Shown piece after piece: positions 1 to 11,409 of a stretch of 64,000 bases of DNA (positions are counted from its first letter, which is position 1; every line of letters begins with the position of its first letter). A model generated the notes under the pieces. It did no database searches. It was not told the origin of the DNA and was given only the letters and a program-made list of their open reading frames with translations. The translations under genes were made by a program, and so were the position numbers. Source of the DNA: Chromobotia macracanthus (taxonomy: Eukaryota; Chordata; Actinopteri; Cypriniformes; Botiidae); contig JAZGTH010000063.1 in the NCBI GenBank assembly GCA_036877525.1, positions 1,017,001 through 1,081,000 on the forward strand, in the 5' to 3' direction.

Positions 1-983
1 ATTTTGTGCTGGTTAGCTTATTTCCTGATAAAGCAGTCAGTGTTTGAATCACCTGACACCGTGAAGAAGGGTTAGGTGGAAGACATGTGAGGCTGAAGCT
101 GATCTGGAGACTGCTGGAGTCTTTTGTGTGGTTCTCACAAAGTTACTCCCGCAGCTATTGGCAAACTTTTAAAACTGTGCCCTCAAACCTTCAGTGTGTT
201 TATTTGTCTGTTTTCTTTTTGCCTATTTATGTAAAAGATGCAGGTGTGGGATCTATCAGCAGTTTGTCTTCTTCAGTTGTTTTTATCCATGATGCTGCAG
301 TAGAAACAAAAAACAACTGTCAGCAATGTCATGAATTCTGAGCTCTGATTTGAAAGGCATTTGATTTGACTTGTAAAATGGTGAGTTAGTTTGGGCGAGA
401 GAGGCTAGGTATTGGTTTTCAAAGCCCGGCACAACTTCAGAGGAACTGAGCTTAACATTTGTTTTGTGTTTAACTCTGCTGCTTTAAGAAACAAAATACT
501 GCCTTTCACAAGAGACTGAAACACCTCGTTGATCATCATTTAATGTATGGCACACGGCCGGTTCACTTCACTCCCAATATTTCAACATTTCACTAATAAA
601 CGCAGGTCAGTCTTTACAGCAGGTTCAGAGCAGGTTCTGGAGAGCTTGCCTGAGCTCCATAAATTCATATTTTGTATTATTTATGGATTATTATGTCAGA
701 AAATGTGAAAAGCATTTTGGAGTCTTTCTGAATTTCTGATGTGAATAATGGCTGTTTCTCATAAACAGCAAATGATGTAGGATCAAGCCTTTTATCATTT
801 AACATATTCCACCTTTTAAAACGTTACAACAGTTTTATTTCACTACCACAGAAAGTTTAGGAATAGCTGGTCTTTTGCCTGGATTATGTAAGAATGCTGG
901 GAATTTTGTCTAAAAACAAAGTGTTCTGCCCATCCTGCAGTAATAACAGTTGGTTGATGTTCAGGTTTTGTCCAGATGCATGA
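1..983. other. Unique non-coding stretch
   Basis: This AT-rich unique sequence has no convincing coding frame. The frame at 87-341 (84 codons) lacks codon bias and splice context, so I treat it as chance. I see no repeat of note. The stretch ends at the exon-like island starting at 1001. Confidence 0.6.
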
Positions 984-1000
984 ATTCACTCATGCTTCAG

Positions 1001-1092
1001 ATACGTCGCCTTCAATCTGCTGAAGCTCCAGTACGAGACTGTGTTCTCACGGGGAAGTCAGAGGCCAGCATGGACGTCCATCTCTGCTCTGA
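1001..1092 (+). other. Exon-like island (unidentified)
   Basis: Seen: a CAG acceptor ends at 1000 and an ideal GTGAGT donor starts at 1093, bounding 92 bp. The frame beginning at 1002 is open for 30 codons here and stays open from 984 to 1313. The peptide starts YVAFNLLKLQYETVFSRG, and 21 of 30 third positions are G or C although the surrounding DNA is AT-rich. If it is an exon, it enters with one base completing a codon and leaves with one base of the next. The polypyrimidine tract before the acceptor is only moderate. I do not recognise the protein family. It could be a real coding exon of a large gene on the + strand, a cassette exon, or a coincidence inside a conserved non-coding element. 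Confidence 0.25.
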
Positions 1093-1313
1093 GTGAGTGG
1101 CTAGGATGTTCTCCTTCTGCTCATCTGGAGAAAGGGAGTTTCTGTGGGTTTTATGACTTAATGACTCCTGTCGTCTCTGATCAGGGAGCTGAGATGAATG
1201 TTGCCAGCTGTGGTAAACCTTCCTCTTCTCCCTCTGTGCCCTGCTTTCTCTGGCCTCACGGTGGGGATGGAGCTTCATTTTTAGAAGGCTGTGGAAAGTT
1301 TAGCATGGCTTAA

Positions 1314-3000
1314 AACAAGTAGTCCATCACCCACAGCAAACCTTGGTCCTCGTCATGAGGTGATAATGGTGAGACGAGAAAAGGGGGAAATCTGTTATTA
1401 AAAGTTGCTTCAGATGAGATGCCCTGTTTCTGCTCCTGGGATGTGAACCATGATGAAGGTGGTAAAGTGTAGTGTTGTTTTCTTCACTCTGTATTCTGTG
1501 TTAAAGAGCAGAGTCAAGAGAAGAGTTAAAATCTTCATTTAAAGCGCTGAAATGGTAGCTGGCCAGGATCTGAGGCAGGATCCACACTCCCTGAGGTGGG
1601 CCGGGGTCATTAGTTTTAGGTTTTGAAGTGTTTGCTCTTTTTGATCTTGAGCGTTCTCTTAAGGCAGCCTGGCCTGAAGGATATTTAATTTTGCTCCAGC
1701 AAATTTCCAGTTAGGAATAATTTAATCCGAGCATCTGTCAAAGGAGAAGCCGTTTTAATACATTGGTTTCAGTTAAAGAGGCAGAAAATGAACAGATTAG
1801 TCCGGGTACCTTTTCGCTAGCGTGGACAGGCTCTGGTTTAAGGCTGCAGCATGGAGGACAGGAAAGAAAACGCTCTCAACTCCCATCTCATTAACGCTCA
1901 TGCCGGGCACCTCTGGAGTTCAGTGGAGTTCTCCAGAGCCGTACCGCACACCCGGTGCTGAGATGCTGCTGTGGTTGAAGTGGGATTGTTTCAGGATTCT
2001 TGATGCCTTGATATTTTATTTACAAATCTTCAAGAAGAGAACAGGCCAGTGCAGAGCCCTCATCGCCTGCTCAGACACCCATAGTAGCTTGAGAAGGCAG
2101 CATCCCTGTGTCTCAACATCAAAGATCTCCTCATGCTCCTACAGGGTGTGCAGAGGGAACTTTTATCAGTGTACACAATATGAGGCGATGTTTTATCACT
2201 GGCAGTGTTGAAACAGCATGCATCAGAGCTCCTGACAGCAGCTGTCAGCCTTTATTGGAACTGACTGAGTCTGTCTGTTTGGAAATCATCTTGGTTTGTC
2301 TTTTTGTCCTGCAGAAAAGGATGTTGTGTGGGGAGCTCAAATCATCATATGTTTACTCCACAAGTGACACAGCTGACATGGCAGATGTGCTCTCTGATTC
2401 TCCTGTCACCTGTTGTTTTGCATGTTCTCAATGAAGGAAGCAATTTCCATGTTTTATTGTATTTATGACACGTTCTGTATATTGATTTCAGTTGCCACGT
2501 AGAAACAGAATAATAGAATCAATAACTTTTAGCTCTTTGTGAAATAGAAAATTCGGCATCATGAATTTAGAGCAGGTTTGCATAGGATTTGCTTGATTGC
2601 TTATCTCTGAGAGTTCATGTATGAACTTAAATATTCCGATATCACAGAAAATCTCTTTCAGCTCAGTAAACTGGCCAGACAAAAGGTCTTATTTGAGACT
2701 GAGGTATCAGTAGTAAGCTGTTCAGAACCGATTTCAGCAGCTCTGTTAGCATGGAACTTTATAAGAGATGGAGATCAAAACTATATTTAATACCAACAAA
2801 AGAGTGCAAGTATTTATCTGCTTCTATCCAATCTTCCTGTCATACTCTCTCTCTGTCCACCTGTGGGTAGATCAAGACAGGTTGCGTGAGCTGAGTGGTC
2901 CAGACGTTATCTTCTGGGAAAAATAAACAGCACATTAGTTCCACATCATCCTGGAAGAATATGAAACAGTTGAGCAGCGGAGGGGTTAGTGGAAGTCCAC
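1314..3000. other. Unique non-coding stretch with one strong acceptor-like site
   Basis: This is mostly unique sequence without repeats. A good pyrimidine-rich acceptor-like run ends at 2316 (TTTTTGTCCTGCAG). It is followed by an open frame to about 2434, but no paired donor is evident. The open frames at 1822-2211 and 2108-2434 overlap in different phases and show no codon bias. I assign no gene. Confidence 0.5.
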
Positions 3001-3002
3001 TG

Positions 3003-3037
3003 TGGTGGTGGTGGTGGTGGGGAAGGGGGGGCCCGGG
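3003..3037 (+). repeat. GGT microsatellite running into a G-rich tract
   Basis: About six GGT units (3003-3020) run into GGGG, AA, GGGGGGG, CCC, GGG. The four or more G-runs with very short spacers fit the G-quadruplex pattern on the + strand. It is a short low-complexity tract with no neighbouring gene. Confidence 0.75.
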
Positions 3038-3039
3038 AT

Positions 3040-4450
3040 TATTAGGGGACTGGGAAACATATTAAGCTCTTTCTCTCTTGCTCTCTTTCCATCCTCACTT
3101 CTCTGTTTTTAACATGTGCAGTAAATTAACAACACCCTTCAGCTCAATGTCCACTGCTTTCTCTCTTCATTTTAGTAAGGCAGTGAAATATGTTCACAAG
3201 CTTTGTCTGCATCGTCTTGGTTTCTCTCGTCTAAAATGTCCTGCTGCTTTGATTCTCCCTGAGGTTGTGAAAAAGAATCCAGTAAATCCTGCTTGTTCTT
3301 TCTCGGCTTGTGAGATTTCATTGTTCCATGTGATACACGAGGGGTCACACAATGAGATCCACACGGTTAACCTTAAAAACGCCATTCATTAGTATCAAAG
3401 CAAAACAAATGAGTATTAATCTTCTACATATTACAGCTGCAAAAAGGGTTTCCACAGTTTGCTTTTATGTTAATCCTCTTTTATCTCCAGTCTATGTTAC
3501 CTTAATTAATCCATTTGCTTTTGTTCAGGCCGGTGTATTTCAAGCTATATAACATTTCTCTCGCTTTGTAATAATCTCCCTAAGTAGGGCTGTTAGTCAG
3601 TATGCTAATGCCAGCATGTGCCCTAAAATGATGGCTACTTATTGCTGGATTTTCATTGCAGGGATGGAGTTTCCAGCACTGGAAGTTAGAGCTAATTGTG
3701 CCACCTGAGAGCAGGATTGAATTGGAGAGCGAGAGAGGTACTGAATGAGTGGAATTGAGAGAGGGAGAGAGAGCAGAAGGCTGGTGTGTTTGATGTTGGG
3801 ACTTCTGCTGCTAATACAGGCTTTGAAGTGAGATTGGGTGTTAAATAAGCAGGAAATGGACAACATTTAGTTTCTCTAAAGTTCTTCATTCCCTGTGCCA
3901 AACCGAGCTGGCGGCTGCATCCGGCCGGAATGTTCTGGAATGGGCTGTCAGGCTTCATTAGCTGAACTCGTCTCCCTTCAGAGCAACTTGGCTGTGATTT
4001 AAAAGCAATTTCCAGTAGCTGGTGTGTCCTTTATGAACTTCTGTGCCATTACCACACTGTTTTACCTTTTAAGAATTCCTCTGGATTAAAGAACAGGTGA
4101 TCATCTCCCTTTCATGAACTCTGGAGTCGCTGTACTACTTTAACAAACTGTTTCTCTCAGACCTGCATTTGACTGAATGTTTTTCTGTTTCTTCATACTG
4201 TTTTATTTATTTGTATAGATTTGACCTGCTGCTGGCATTGACACATGCTGTAGATCTCATATGGTGTCTATCACTTTTTGTCCTTACTGTACTATTGTAT
4301 CAATTCAATGGCATAAGTGACAGCTCATTGTGACCTCATTAAGCAAATAATGCACATGCACATTAATATGCACATGTCTAGAGCTTATAGTAGATTTGAG
4401 CTGCTTTGAATGCAGGCTATCATTAAAACTGTCTGGAGCCTAACTGTCTC
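3040..4450. other. Unique stretch, partly enhancer-like
   Basis: This is non-repetitive sequence. The segment 4335-4440 holds closely spaced ATTA, TGCACAT and TAATATGCACAT motifs. The palindrome-like TGCACATGCACATTAATATGCACATG motif group is typical in texture of POU/homeodomain-bound fish enhancers. Purine-rich GAGAG runs occur at 3725-3775. I see no coding support. Confidence 0.4.
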
Positions 4451-4465
4451 TGTTTAACTGAGGCC

Positions 4466-4579
4466 TGTGGAATCAGGACAGAAGATCTGTGCTCGCTTGG
4501 TCCTCTTGTGGTGTCTGAGCTGTAGGTTGACCTGCTCTGTGAAGTTGTCACAGATGACGACTGTCTCGCTTGAGCGCCA
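4466..4579 (-). other. Coding-like island on the minus strand (unidentified)
   Basis: Seen: a minus-strand frame of 38 codons with 26 G/C-ending codons, in a longer frame spanning 4454-4660 that ends in a stop. The peptide includes SETVVICDNFTEQVNLQL and a basic RHHKRTKRA stretch. It has no low complexity and reads like a soluble protein segment. There is no good donor after it, so it would have to be a terminal exon, a retrocopy fragment or a chance frame. The local DNA is about half G+C, which lowers the weight of the codon bias. I cannot name a family. Confidence 0.18.
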
Positions 4580-4752
4580 GGGAGGTGAAGGGCTGGAAAG
4601 TGCTGGGTGACTGCTGTAGAATTGAATTAGATCTGTCTTCAATACAGTTGCTTTGGGCATTCTTTAATTGACCCTCTGTCTCCCTTCTTAAGTCTCTTCA
4701 AGATTCTTTTGCATTAATTCTGAAGATGCTCCACAATCACCACGGAGGTCTT

Positions 4753-4791
4753 CATCATCATCATCATCATCTCACACACACCATCATCATC
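4753..4791 (+). repeat. CAT/ATC trinucleotide repeat
   Basis: About six CAT units at 4753-4771, then a short CA run, then three more CAT units at 4782-4791. It is an interrupted microsatellite. Confidence 0.8.
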
Positions 4792-4799
4792 TGTCACAC

Positions 4800-6962
4800 A
4801 ATTCTTGTGTTTGACGCTCTGCTTGTGGAGTGAATGTTGGTTTGTCAAGAGCTCTAAGCACCATCAGAAGATGATTTATCTTGATCTCTGATTGTTTTTG
4901 TAAATGACTTCTCTTCATCAGGCAGTTTTAATTCATGTTTGTGGGTTTGGAAACCCCATGTGGCAGTACATGCTGCTTTTGCCCCGTGCAGCAGGAGATG
5001 AAGTGTGTAGTCCCCGAACTCCAGCTTGTGCACCGAGAACATGTAATAAACAGAAAGTGGCCTCAGGCTTTCCCGCTGTGTCTTAGCAGCTCAGTCATAT
5101 CAATATGTATTCAAAAGATCTGCTCTCCAGAGGTCAGCCCTGCACCAGCAGACTTGCATTCAAAGAGAGGATTTCACTGAGGAGTCTGACTTCTGCATGG
5201 GGGAACGTGGTGGTTATGATGGATGTCTTTCATCTGTTCTATCAGGACTGTTTCCTAAAAAGAAAAAAATGGGTTAAATATTGCTCATCAACAAAAGCCA
5301 TATCAGGCAAATATTCCTGGCAGGTGTTTGATACTAATCTGATAAAAAGTTTAAGACCAAGATGTTTTTTTAAAACTCATAAGACTTAAATTAAGCCTAA
5401 TTGAGGATCTCATTAGGCAGATCTAGAAAATCATGACCGAGGTGAAAAATCTGAGACATAAGTGATTTAAGCAAAAGTCTCTATTTACTCTTCTTTTCTC
5501 ACTTCTCATCTTCTTCTCTTTCCTCTGAGTGAGGTGTTGGGTTGTGAGTGAACTTGTTTTTTATCAGAATGTTTCTGAAGCTGGTGAGTTGCAGGGTCAG
5601 TACTGCACCCCTGAGAAACATCGCTTGAGTCCTTCAGTGGAAACCTGCAGTTTGCCTGCATTACTAGTTTTCTTGGATAAAAACAGACAAAGTTTAGGCT
5701 TAAAAAATGCTCAGCTTGTTCAGATTGCTCTTTTTCTTTATTGTACAAGTGAAAAACTTCTACAATAAAGAGAAACTAAATCGAATCAGTTTGTCCTCCT
5801 GGTCTAGTTTTATGGCTCTTGATATGTCTTTGTGCTGAAGGGGTGGATGTGTTTTATAACTCAAGCATTGTGGGAAGAGTTTGAAGCTTATCTGTGAATG
5901 CTGAGAGTTTTCAGAAGAAGGTAATCTTAAATGTGAGCTGTTGTCCAGATAGATGATGGTCTGATGATATGTGTGAGTATAACATTCAGCATTAGAGCCA
6001 AGCTTGCAAAACCAGCTTCTCATCACCTGCTTTGAATTAAGAACATTTCAGATTCACAATCAATTGATAAATGACTTAATTTGATTAGTTTAATAAATCC
6101 CATCTTTCCGTGTAATGAGCAATTAACTGTTACATTCTGGTTACCTAAGGGTTATAATGTCTAGAAAAATTGCTTTTATTAGGGAAGCATATTTCTTGTA
6201 CTGAGAAAACATGTATTTGTTTAAATGCAGGCTTTAGTTAATCAGCTTCATCTGGGCTAACTTGGAAGCACTGAAGAATAGCCTGTCCAGATTAACTTCA
6301 GCAATAATACTGTACATCTCTCATTAAAACGTTAATCATGTGTGAAATAAGATTGATGGAAATGTATCCAAGAGCTCATGAGAAAGGGACACAGGAATGA
6401 ATGGACAAGAATTTAATTTAGCTCACCAAACTGGGGATGTGCAAAATTACTGTGAATATTTCCCACATTGTCAGCGAGTAGTCTTCTCACTACATGTATG
6501 CTGTGCATGTCTGCTCTTCTCTCATCTTCTGCTCTGAATGTGTGATGAGCAGATGAAGGAGGGGCTGGCTGTTGTGGTGACGAGGACAGGAAGGGGCAGA
6601 AGATCTGTGTCGTAGGTTCCTCTGTAAGGAAGTTCGATTTAAAAGTGGAAATAGAAAGTCAGTGTCAAAATTCAATGTCAATTCTGTAATATATATGCTG
6701 TCTATATATGCAGAACACACACACAGAGCTTTACTGAAGAAGCTGTGAGTACCAAGGGCAAAAATGTTGCACTGAAGTCAATAGGAGCAGTGTACAGTAC
6801 AGCATTATAAAGCACAGTGAGTGAAATTAAGGCCACCAACAACAACTGCTTCTGAAAGTTGTTCTGTAGTGTTTTAGATGCTGTATGTGCTGTAGAGTAT
6901 TAACATGAACTTTCTGTCCCTAGTGTTTGCTGGGCTGCTCTGTATGTTCCAGTATGTGTGAC
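4800..6962. other. Unique non-coding stretch
   Basis: Several short frames (4854-5042, 5105-5389, 5505-5768, 5760-6026, 6490-6720) lie on both strands and contradict each other. None shows codon bias or splice context. Nothing repeat-like stands out except a short CA run just before 6725. I see no gene here. Confidence 0.55.
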
Positions 6963-7943
6963 TGTGTGTGTGTGTGTCTGCCTGTATGTGTGTGTGTGTG
7001 TGTGTCTGCCTGTATGTGTGTGTGTGTCTGCCTGTATGTGTGTGTGTGTGTCTGTCTGTATGTGTGTGTGTGTCTGTCTGTCTGTATGTGTGTGTGTGTG
7101 TGTGTCTGTCTGTCTGTGTGTGTGTGTGTGTGTCTGCCTGTATGTGTGTGTGTCTGCCTGTATGTGTGTGTGTGTCTGCCTGTATGTGTGTGTGTGTGTC
7201 TGTCTGTATGTGTGTGTGTGTCTGTCTGTATGTGTGTGTGTGTGTGTGTGTCTGCCTGTATGTGTGTGTGTGTGTGTCTGCCTGTATGTGTGTGTGTCTG
7301 TCTGTATGTGTGTGTGTGTCTGGTCTGTCTGTATGTGTGTGTGTGTGTGTCTGTCTGTGTGTGTGTGTCTGTCTGTATGTGTGTGTGTGTCTGTCTGTAT
7401 GTGTGTGTGTGTCTGTCTGTATGTGTGTGTGTGTCTGTCTGTATGTGTGTGTGTGTGTGTGTCTGTCTGTGTGTGTGTGTCTGTCTGTGTGTGTGTGTGT
7501 CTGCCTGTATGTGTGTGTGTCTGTCTGTGTGTGTGTGTCTGCCTTTATGTGTGTGTGTGTGTGTGTCTGCCTGTATGTGTGTGTGTGTCTGTGTCTGTAT
7601 GTGTGTGTGTGTGTGTCTGTCTGTATGTGTGTGTGTGTCTGTCTGTATGTGTCTGTGTCTGTGTCTGTCTGTGTGTGTGTGTGTGTGTGTCTGTCTGTGT
7701 GTGTGTGTCTGCCTGTATGTGTGTGTGTCTGTCTGTATGTGTGTGTGTGTGTGTGTGTCTGTCTGTGTGTGTGTGTGTCTGTCTGTATGTCTGTGTGTGT
7801 GTGTCTGTCTGTATGTGTCTGTGTCTGTCTGTATGTGTGTGTGTGTCTGTCTGTATGTGTGTGTGTGTGTGTCTGTCTGTATGTGTGTGTGTGTGTGTGT
7901 CTGTCTGTATGTGTGTGTGTCTGTCTGTATGTGTGTGTGTGTG
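6963..7943 (+). repeat. 981-bp TG / TCTG / TATG compound tandem array
   Basis: The array is built from TG runs of variable length separated by TCTGTCTGTATG or TCTGCCTGTATG, with about 40 such interruptions, so it behaves as a variable minisatellite embedded in a microsatellite. No stop codon occurs in most of its frames. It therefore produces long artefactual open frames on both strands: CVCVCLSVC-type on + and THTHTYRQTH-type on -. Alternating purine-pyrimidine TG DNA can adopt Z-DNA. It is very likely to be length-polymorphic and a difficult region for assembly. It is not a protein gene. Confidence 0.97.
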
Positions 7944-8969
7944 CACTAGCCTTTAAAGTTGAAAAATATTTGGGCAGCACAGCAGTGAGAGTGATGAATG
8001 TTGTTAACCAGTGAATCATGCGTCAGTTTAGTAGCTCCCCTTCGCATGGCATGCAGAGGTATGGAGCAACATCCTGCGGTTTCAAAGGTTCATTTCACAT
8101 CCCCTCCTGAGCAGACGGTTAGGAACCCAGTCGTTGATTGATTGTTGAGACCATTGATCTCATTCTGAAGCCTTTTGATTTTTTTCTTCTCTTTGTAAGG
8201 AGTTGAATAAACCTAATTTCCTCACGCCACATGCAGAGGCAGTTCGGCCTGTGTGAGGAAAACACAGGGAATAAATAAATAAAGAAATCTGTAGAAACAG
8301 GCCCTTCACAGCAGAGCAGGATTTTTATAGACTGGATCAATTAAATTTGTCTTATTTGGAACAGTTGGTCACTGTAACTCGATAAGAGGTAATGCGGTTG
8401 AAAAGCCTCTCTCTGGGCAGCCATTAAGCAGGAGAATGAATGTTACAGTGGGAGTATTAACATGCAAGAATTACACAGAAACAAGCCTGATCTGAATGGC
8501 CTCAAAGACGAGAGGAGGACATTACACAGTGAGACCCTCAGACTGCTCTGACCTGCTGTGAGGCACAGATGAAGATCTAGAGACTGTGCCCTCCTCCATA
8601 TATCTACCCCCCTGTGGTCTGGTGAAGAGGTCTGAGAAAGAATTGTGTATATGTCAGTGTGGTGTCTGTGTGTTTTTTTATGTACAAGGTTAATACTTCA
8701 GGAGTCTGGATCTCAGGGAATCAACTAATGCTGACTTTGTGCTATGGTTTTTGGCTCTTTGAGATAATGGAGAGTTTAAGACAGGAGATTGCTGGTTCTA
8801 TTTTGAAAGATAATTTGTAGACTTTCAAATTAGGTTAGTTTATACCTTGAAATGGTTTTCAGTGCTAATGAGCCACTATTCAGAACAAGCAGCTTAAATC
8901 CGGCTGGTTATCTGTTTTTTCTGGTCTTTTTTGATTTGTTTTTGAGAGGTCTGGAAGGTTTTCAAGTAA
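7944..8969. other. Unique stretch, partly enhancer-like (8350-8520)
   Basis: The segment 8390-8500 (after CGATAAGAGGTAATG, with GCCATTAAGCAGG and ATTAACATGCAAG motifs) is non-repetitive and has the mixed composition of conserved fish non-coding elements. The remainder is ordinary. No coding frame is supported. Confidence 0.35.
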
Positions 8970-9056
8970 TGCAACTGGCTAACAACCTAAACCAGCTAAA
9001 CCCTAGACTGAGGGGCCAGCTAGACCAGCTTAAAATGGCAAAGACCAACAAACTGT
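8970..9056. repeat. Degenerate ACCAGCT-type repeat
   Basis: ACCAGCTAAA, CCAGCTAGACCAGCTTAAA and related words recur over about 85 bp. This vocabulary (CCAGCT separated by TAAA/TAGA) is, from my knowledge, typical of an interspersed or tandem repeat widespread in cyprinid genomes. The copy is too decayed to define ends. Confidence 0.4.
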
Positions 9057-9579
9057 TTTGCTTTTTCAGAAGGATTGTTCTGTAGCAGTTACAGCTAGGT
9101 AGCTGCTTTCTCTCCCTCATTGCTTTTAAATGAACTCATTGTTAATGTGTATAATAATGCACATTTTAATGTGTGTAACTTTAATTTTTATTTGGGCTCC
9201 AATTCTTATGCCCTAAAGCCTTCATCGCCCTCTTCAGTCTCCACTGGTCCTCTCTGATCATCCTGCTATTGTAAGCTGTGTGTTTAACTGTCTGTCTCAG
9301 TACATTAGTGAGAACAGGCTCACTGTTTAATAAGTATTAAAATGGGCAGAGACTTAGGGCAGTCTGAGGACATTAACAGTCTCTGTCATGCCACCAGCCC
9401 CTCCTGTGATGAAATTACCCACTCTTGTTTAATTGACATTGCTAGCTCCTCTGCTTGACTGCTCATGGCCACGCTGGGGTGACGTGACAGGGCAGTGTTC
9501 CAGTAAAGCTGTGATTTTAGCTGGTGCCACACTCAGTACTCGCTCTCCCCCCCGTCTCTCTGCTCTGCTCCGCTCCGCT

Positions 9580-9690
9580 TCCAGCCCATTACATAATCCA
9601 CTAATGCAAATTTGCCTTGACTAATTAGCATCATCAGCTTGTGGCATAATTCAGTTGGACGAGCCGTGCTGCTCTATTTATGTTTGGTGG
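9580..9690. promoter_or_regulatory. Candidate enhancer block with octamer motif
   Basis: It contains an exact POU octamer, ATGCAAAT, at 9604-9611, CTAATTAGCATCATCAGC just after it, and CATAATTCAG. Homeodomain (TAATTA) and POU sites packed in about 100 bp of unique sequence resemble conserved neural or pluripotency enhancers in vertebrates. This is inference from motifs only. Confidence 0.35.
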
Positions 9691-9781
9691 TGTGGAGCCC
9701 GAGCACAGTGTCAGCAGTTTCTCTGATTCTGCTCCACGGCTCGGGGCTGAGAGCGGTGACCCGTCGATGCTGATGGGCTGA

Positions 9782-9817
9782 GGGGGGGCGGAGGGGTGTC
9801 AGGGAGAAAACTGAGGG
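9782..9817 (+). other. G-quadruplex-capable tract
   Basis: G7, then C-GG-A, G4, TGTCA, G3, a 10-base spacer and G4. Splitting the first run gives four G-runs of at least three within 23 bases. No gene is linked to it. Confidence 0.5.
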
Positions 9818-10060
9818 GAAAGTGTGAAAAATCATCAAATGAGTGCAATAGAAATGTGGGGGTGTTAATCTTAGCGTCAGTGTAAGTAGGAGATTTGAGG
9901 TGAAAGAACAATTACTCTCAGGTTTGGCTCATTGTAGGTTCAGGTAACGTAATGTAGCTTATGTGTTTGTACAGCAGATTTGGATGATTGTCACTTATTT
10001 GTTAACTCATTTTTTCGGTTAGTTTACTATTTTCATTCATTTATCATTTACTCATGTTGC

Positions 10061-10091
10061 TTTAACCCTGTGTTATATATACAGGGTTAAA
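10061..10091. repeat. Perfect 11-bp inverted repeat (hairpin)
   Basis: TTTAACCCTGT at 10061-10071 pairs exactly with ACAGGGTTAAA at 10081-10091 around a 9-base AT-rich loop. It is too short for a microRNA precursor. It may be a MITE relic or a cruciform-prone spot. Confidence 0.8.
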
Positions 10092-10539
10092 CCATTTTTT
10101 TATTCTTTAATAAATCAAGTCTAGCAGAATGTTATTGAAAATATAAGTACAGTGAAAGTAATATAGAATATAGTACATACTTGTGCTTTGTATTCCAAGA
10201 AAGAAAACATGAGTGTTTGTGTTGAACAGTGTGATTAGCAGCTAATAAAGGTTTGGGGAATTTTAAGCAACCTGTTGATTCTTGAGATTTTGACCTTTTG
10301 TTTAGTATGTCAGTCCACATCTTTCCACCTCTAGCTTTCTTCTCCTGTAGCGACCCTTGCTCACACAGGCTGGAGTGTGATGAGATCAGATGTGAGTGTG
10401 TGTGCGTGATGCTGGTGTGTTCACTCAGCATGGAAGCTTCTATTGCTGTCTGTCCCTCTTACAGGGCCTGCAGGCTAATCAGGACAGTGACTGTGTATGA
10501 AATAGAATGACAATTGGATTTACACACAAAGCGTGGCAT

Positions 10540-10690
10540 GAGAATATCTAATGCGGTCATTAGTGAGGCCGTGAGTTCATGGAGGAGAAAGTGAAGGAAT
10601 TAAGTTTGAGTGCATCCAATTGAACTTGATTGCGCACGTTCATTTACATTGGATTATGCTGATACTGACAGCCTCCTAAAGGCAAGCTGA
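10540..10690. promoter_or_regulatory. Candidate conserved non-coding element
   Basis: This is unique, balanced sequence with TAATGCGGTCATTAG, CCAATTGAACTTG, TTGCGCACG and GGATTATGC motifs. No stop-free biased frame covers it. The texture fits a vertebrate developmental enhancer, but no alignment was possible. Confidence 0.3.
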
Positions 10691-10835
10691 ATGTTTTGCT
10701 CATGCTGCGAATGGTATACTGTCAAATAAATGACATGACTGCTAATCTTTGCAAACTCCAGTGCTGGTCTGCTTTCTTAACCAGAGGAACATTTCACTGC
10801 TCAGAGGCTGAGGAAACTACAGTTCATGAAATGTT

Positions 10836-10890
10836 TCTTTCTTTCTTTTGTTTTCTCTTTTACTTTTCTTTCTTTTTTCTTTCTTTCTGT
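10836..10890 (+). repeat. TTTC pyrimidine-rich tract
   Basis: Imperfect TTTC/TTCT units form a polypyrimidine stretch. It lies inside a 168-codon + frame (10696-11202) whose open length is partly explained by the tract, so that frame is not called as a gene. Confidence 0.75.
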
Positions 10891-11261
10891 GCATCAGTTT
10901 TTAAATGCACAGCTCTGTGCTGCTGGTTTGTGTACCACGCTGCTCTTACAGTAACAGTTCTGAATTTGTGTTGGAACAGCAAGCAGGAGAGATGTAAAAT
11001 ATTGATGAACTCTCTGTCTATAGTGAGCACATTTATTATTGAAGGTGGAATTGCTGCCCTCTTGTTCAGGGTCCTGCCAGTCGTGTGTTTGCTCTTTCCA
11101 GACTGCTGGACGTCCTCTGTAGCTGCTGACATTTGGCTCGGCTCTCACTCTGGCTATTCACATGCTTCCTCTTTCTATTTCTGCCTGATTTTTTCATCTT
11201 AAAAAAGAGTCAGCAGTCACCTGAGTTTAGTGTGTATGTGGGCGCATACATGTGTGTGTGT

Positions 11262-11370
11262 GTGCTGGGGGGGGCAGTTGGTGCTATTGGGGTTGGTAAA
11301 GGTGGATGTTGTGTGTGTGTGTTTGTGTTGGGGGGGTGGTTGGTGCTGTTGGGGTTGGTAAAGGTGGATG

Positions 11371-11409
<39 letters not shown>

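Noticed and set aside
4753..4791. CRISPR-like or polyhistidine-coding repeat
   Set aside because: A simple CAT microsatellite without spacers or an extended frame.
6874..8019. Very long open frames (332-381 codons) on both strands
   Set aside because: They are entirely explained by the stop-free TG/TCTG repeat.
10061..10091. microRNA precursor
   Set aside because: The stem is only 11 bp, far too short. The same applies to 30545-30566 and 63825-63874.
10696..11202. 168-codon + frame
   Set aside because: It crosses a TTTC tract, has no codon bias and no recognisable domain, and several opposing frames overlap it.
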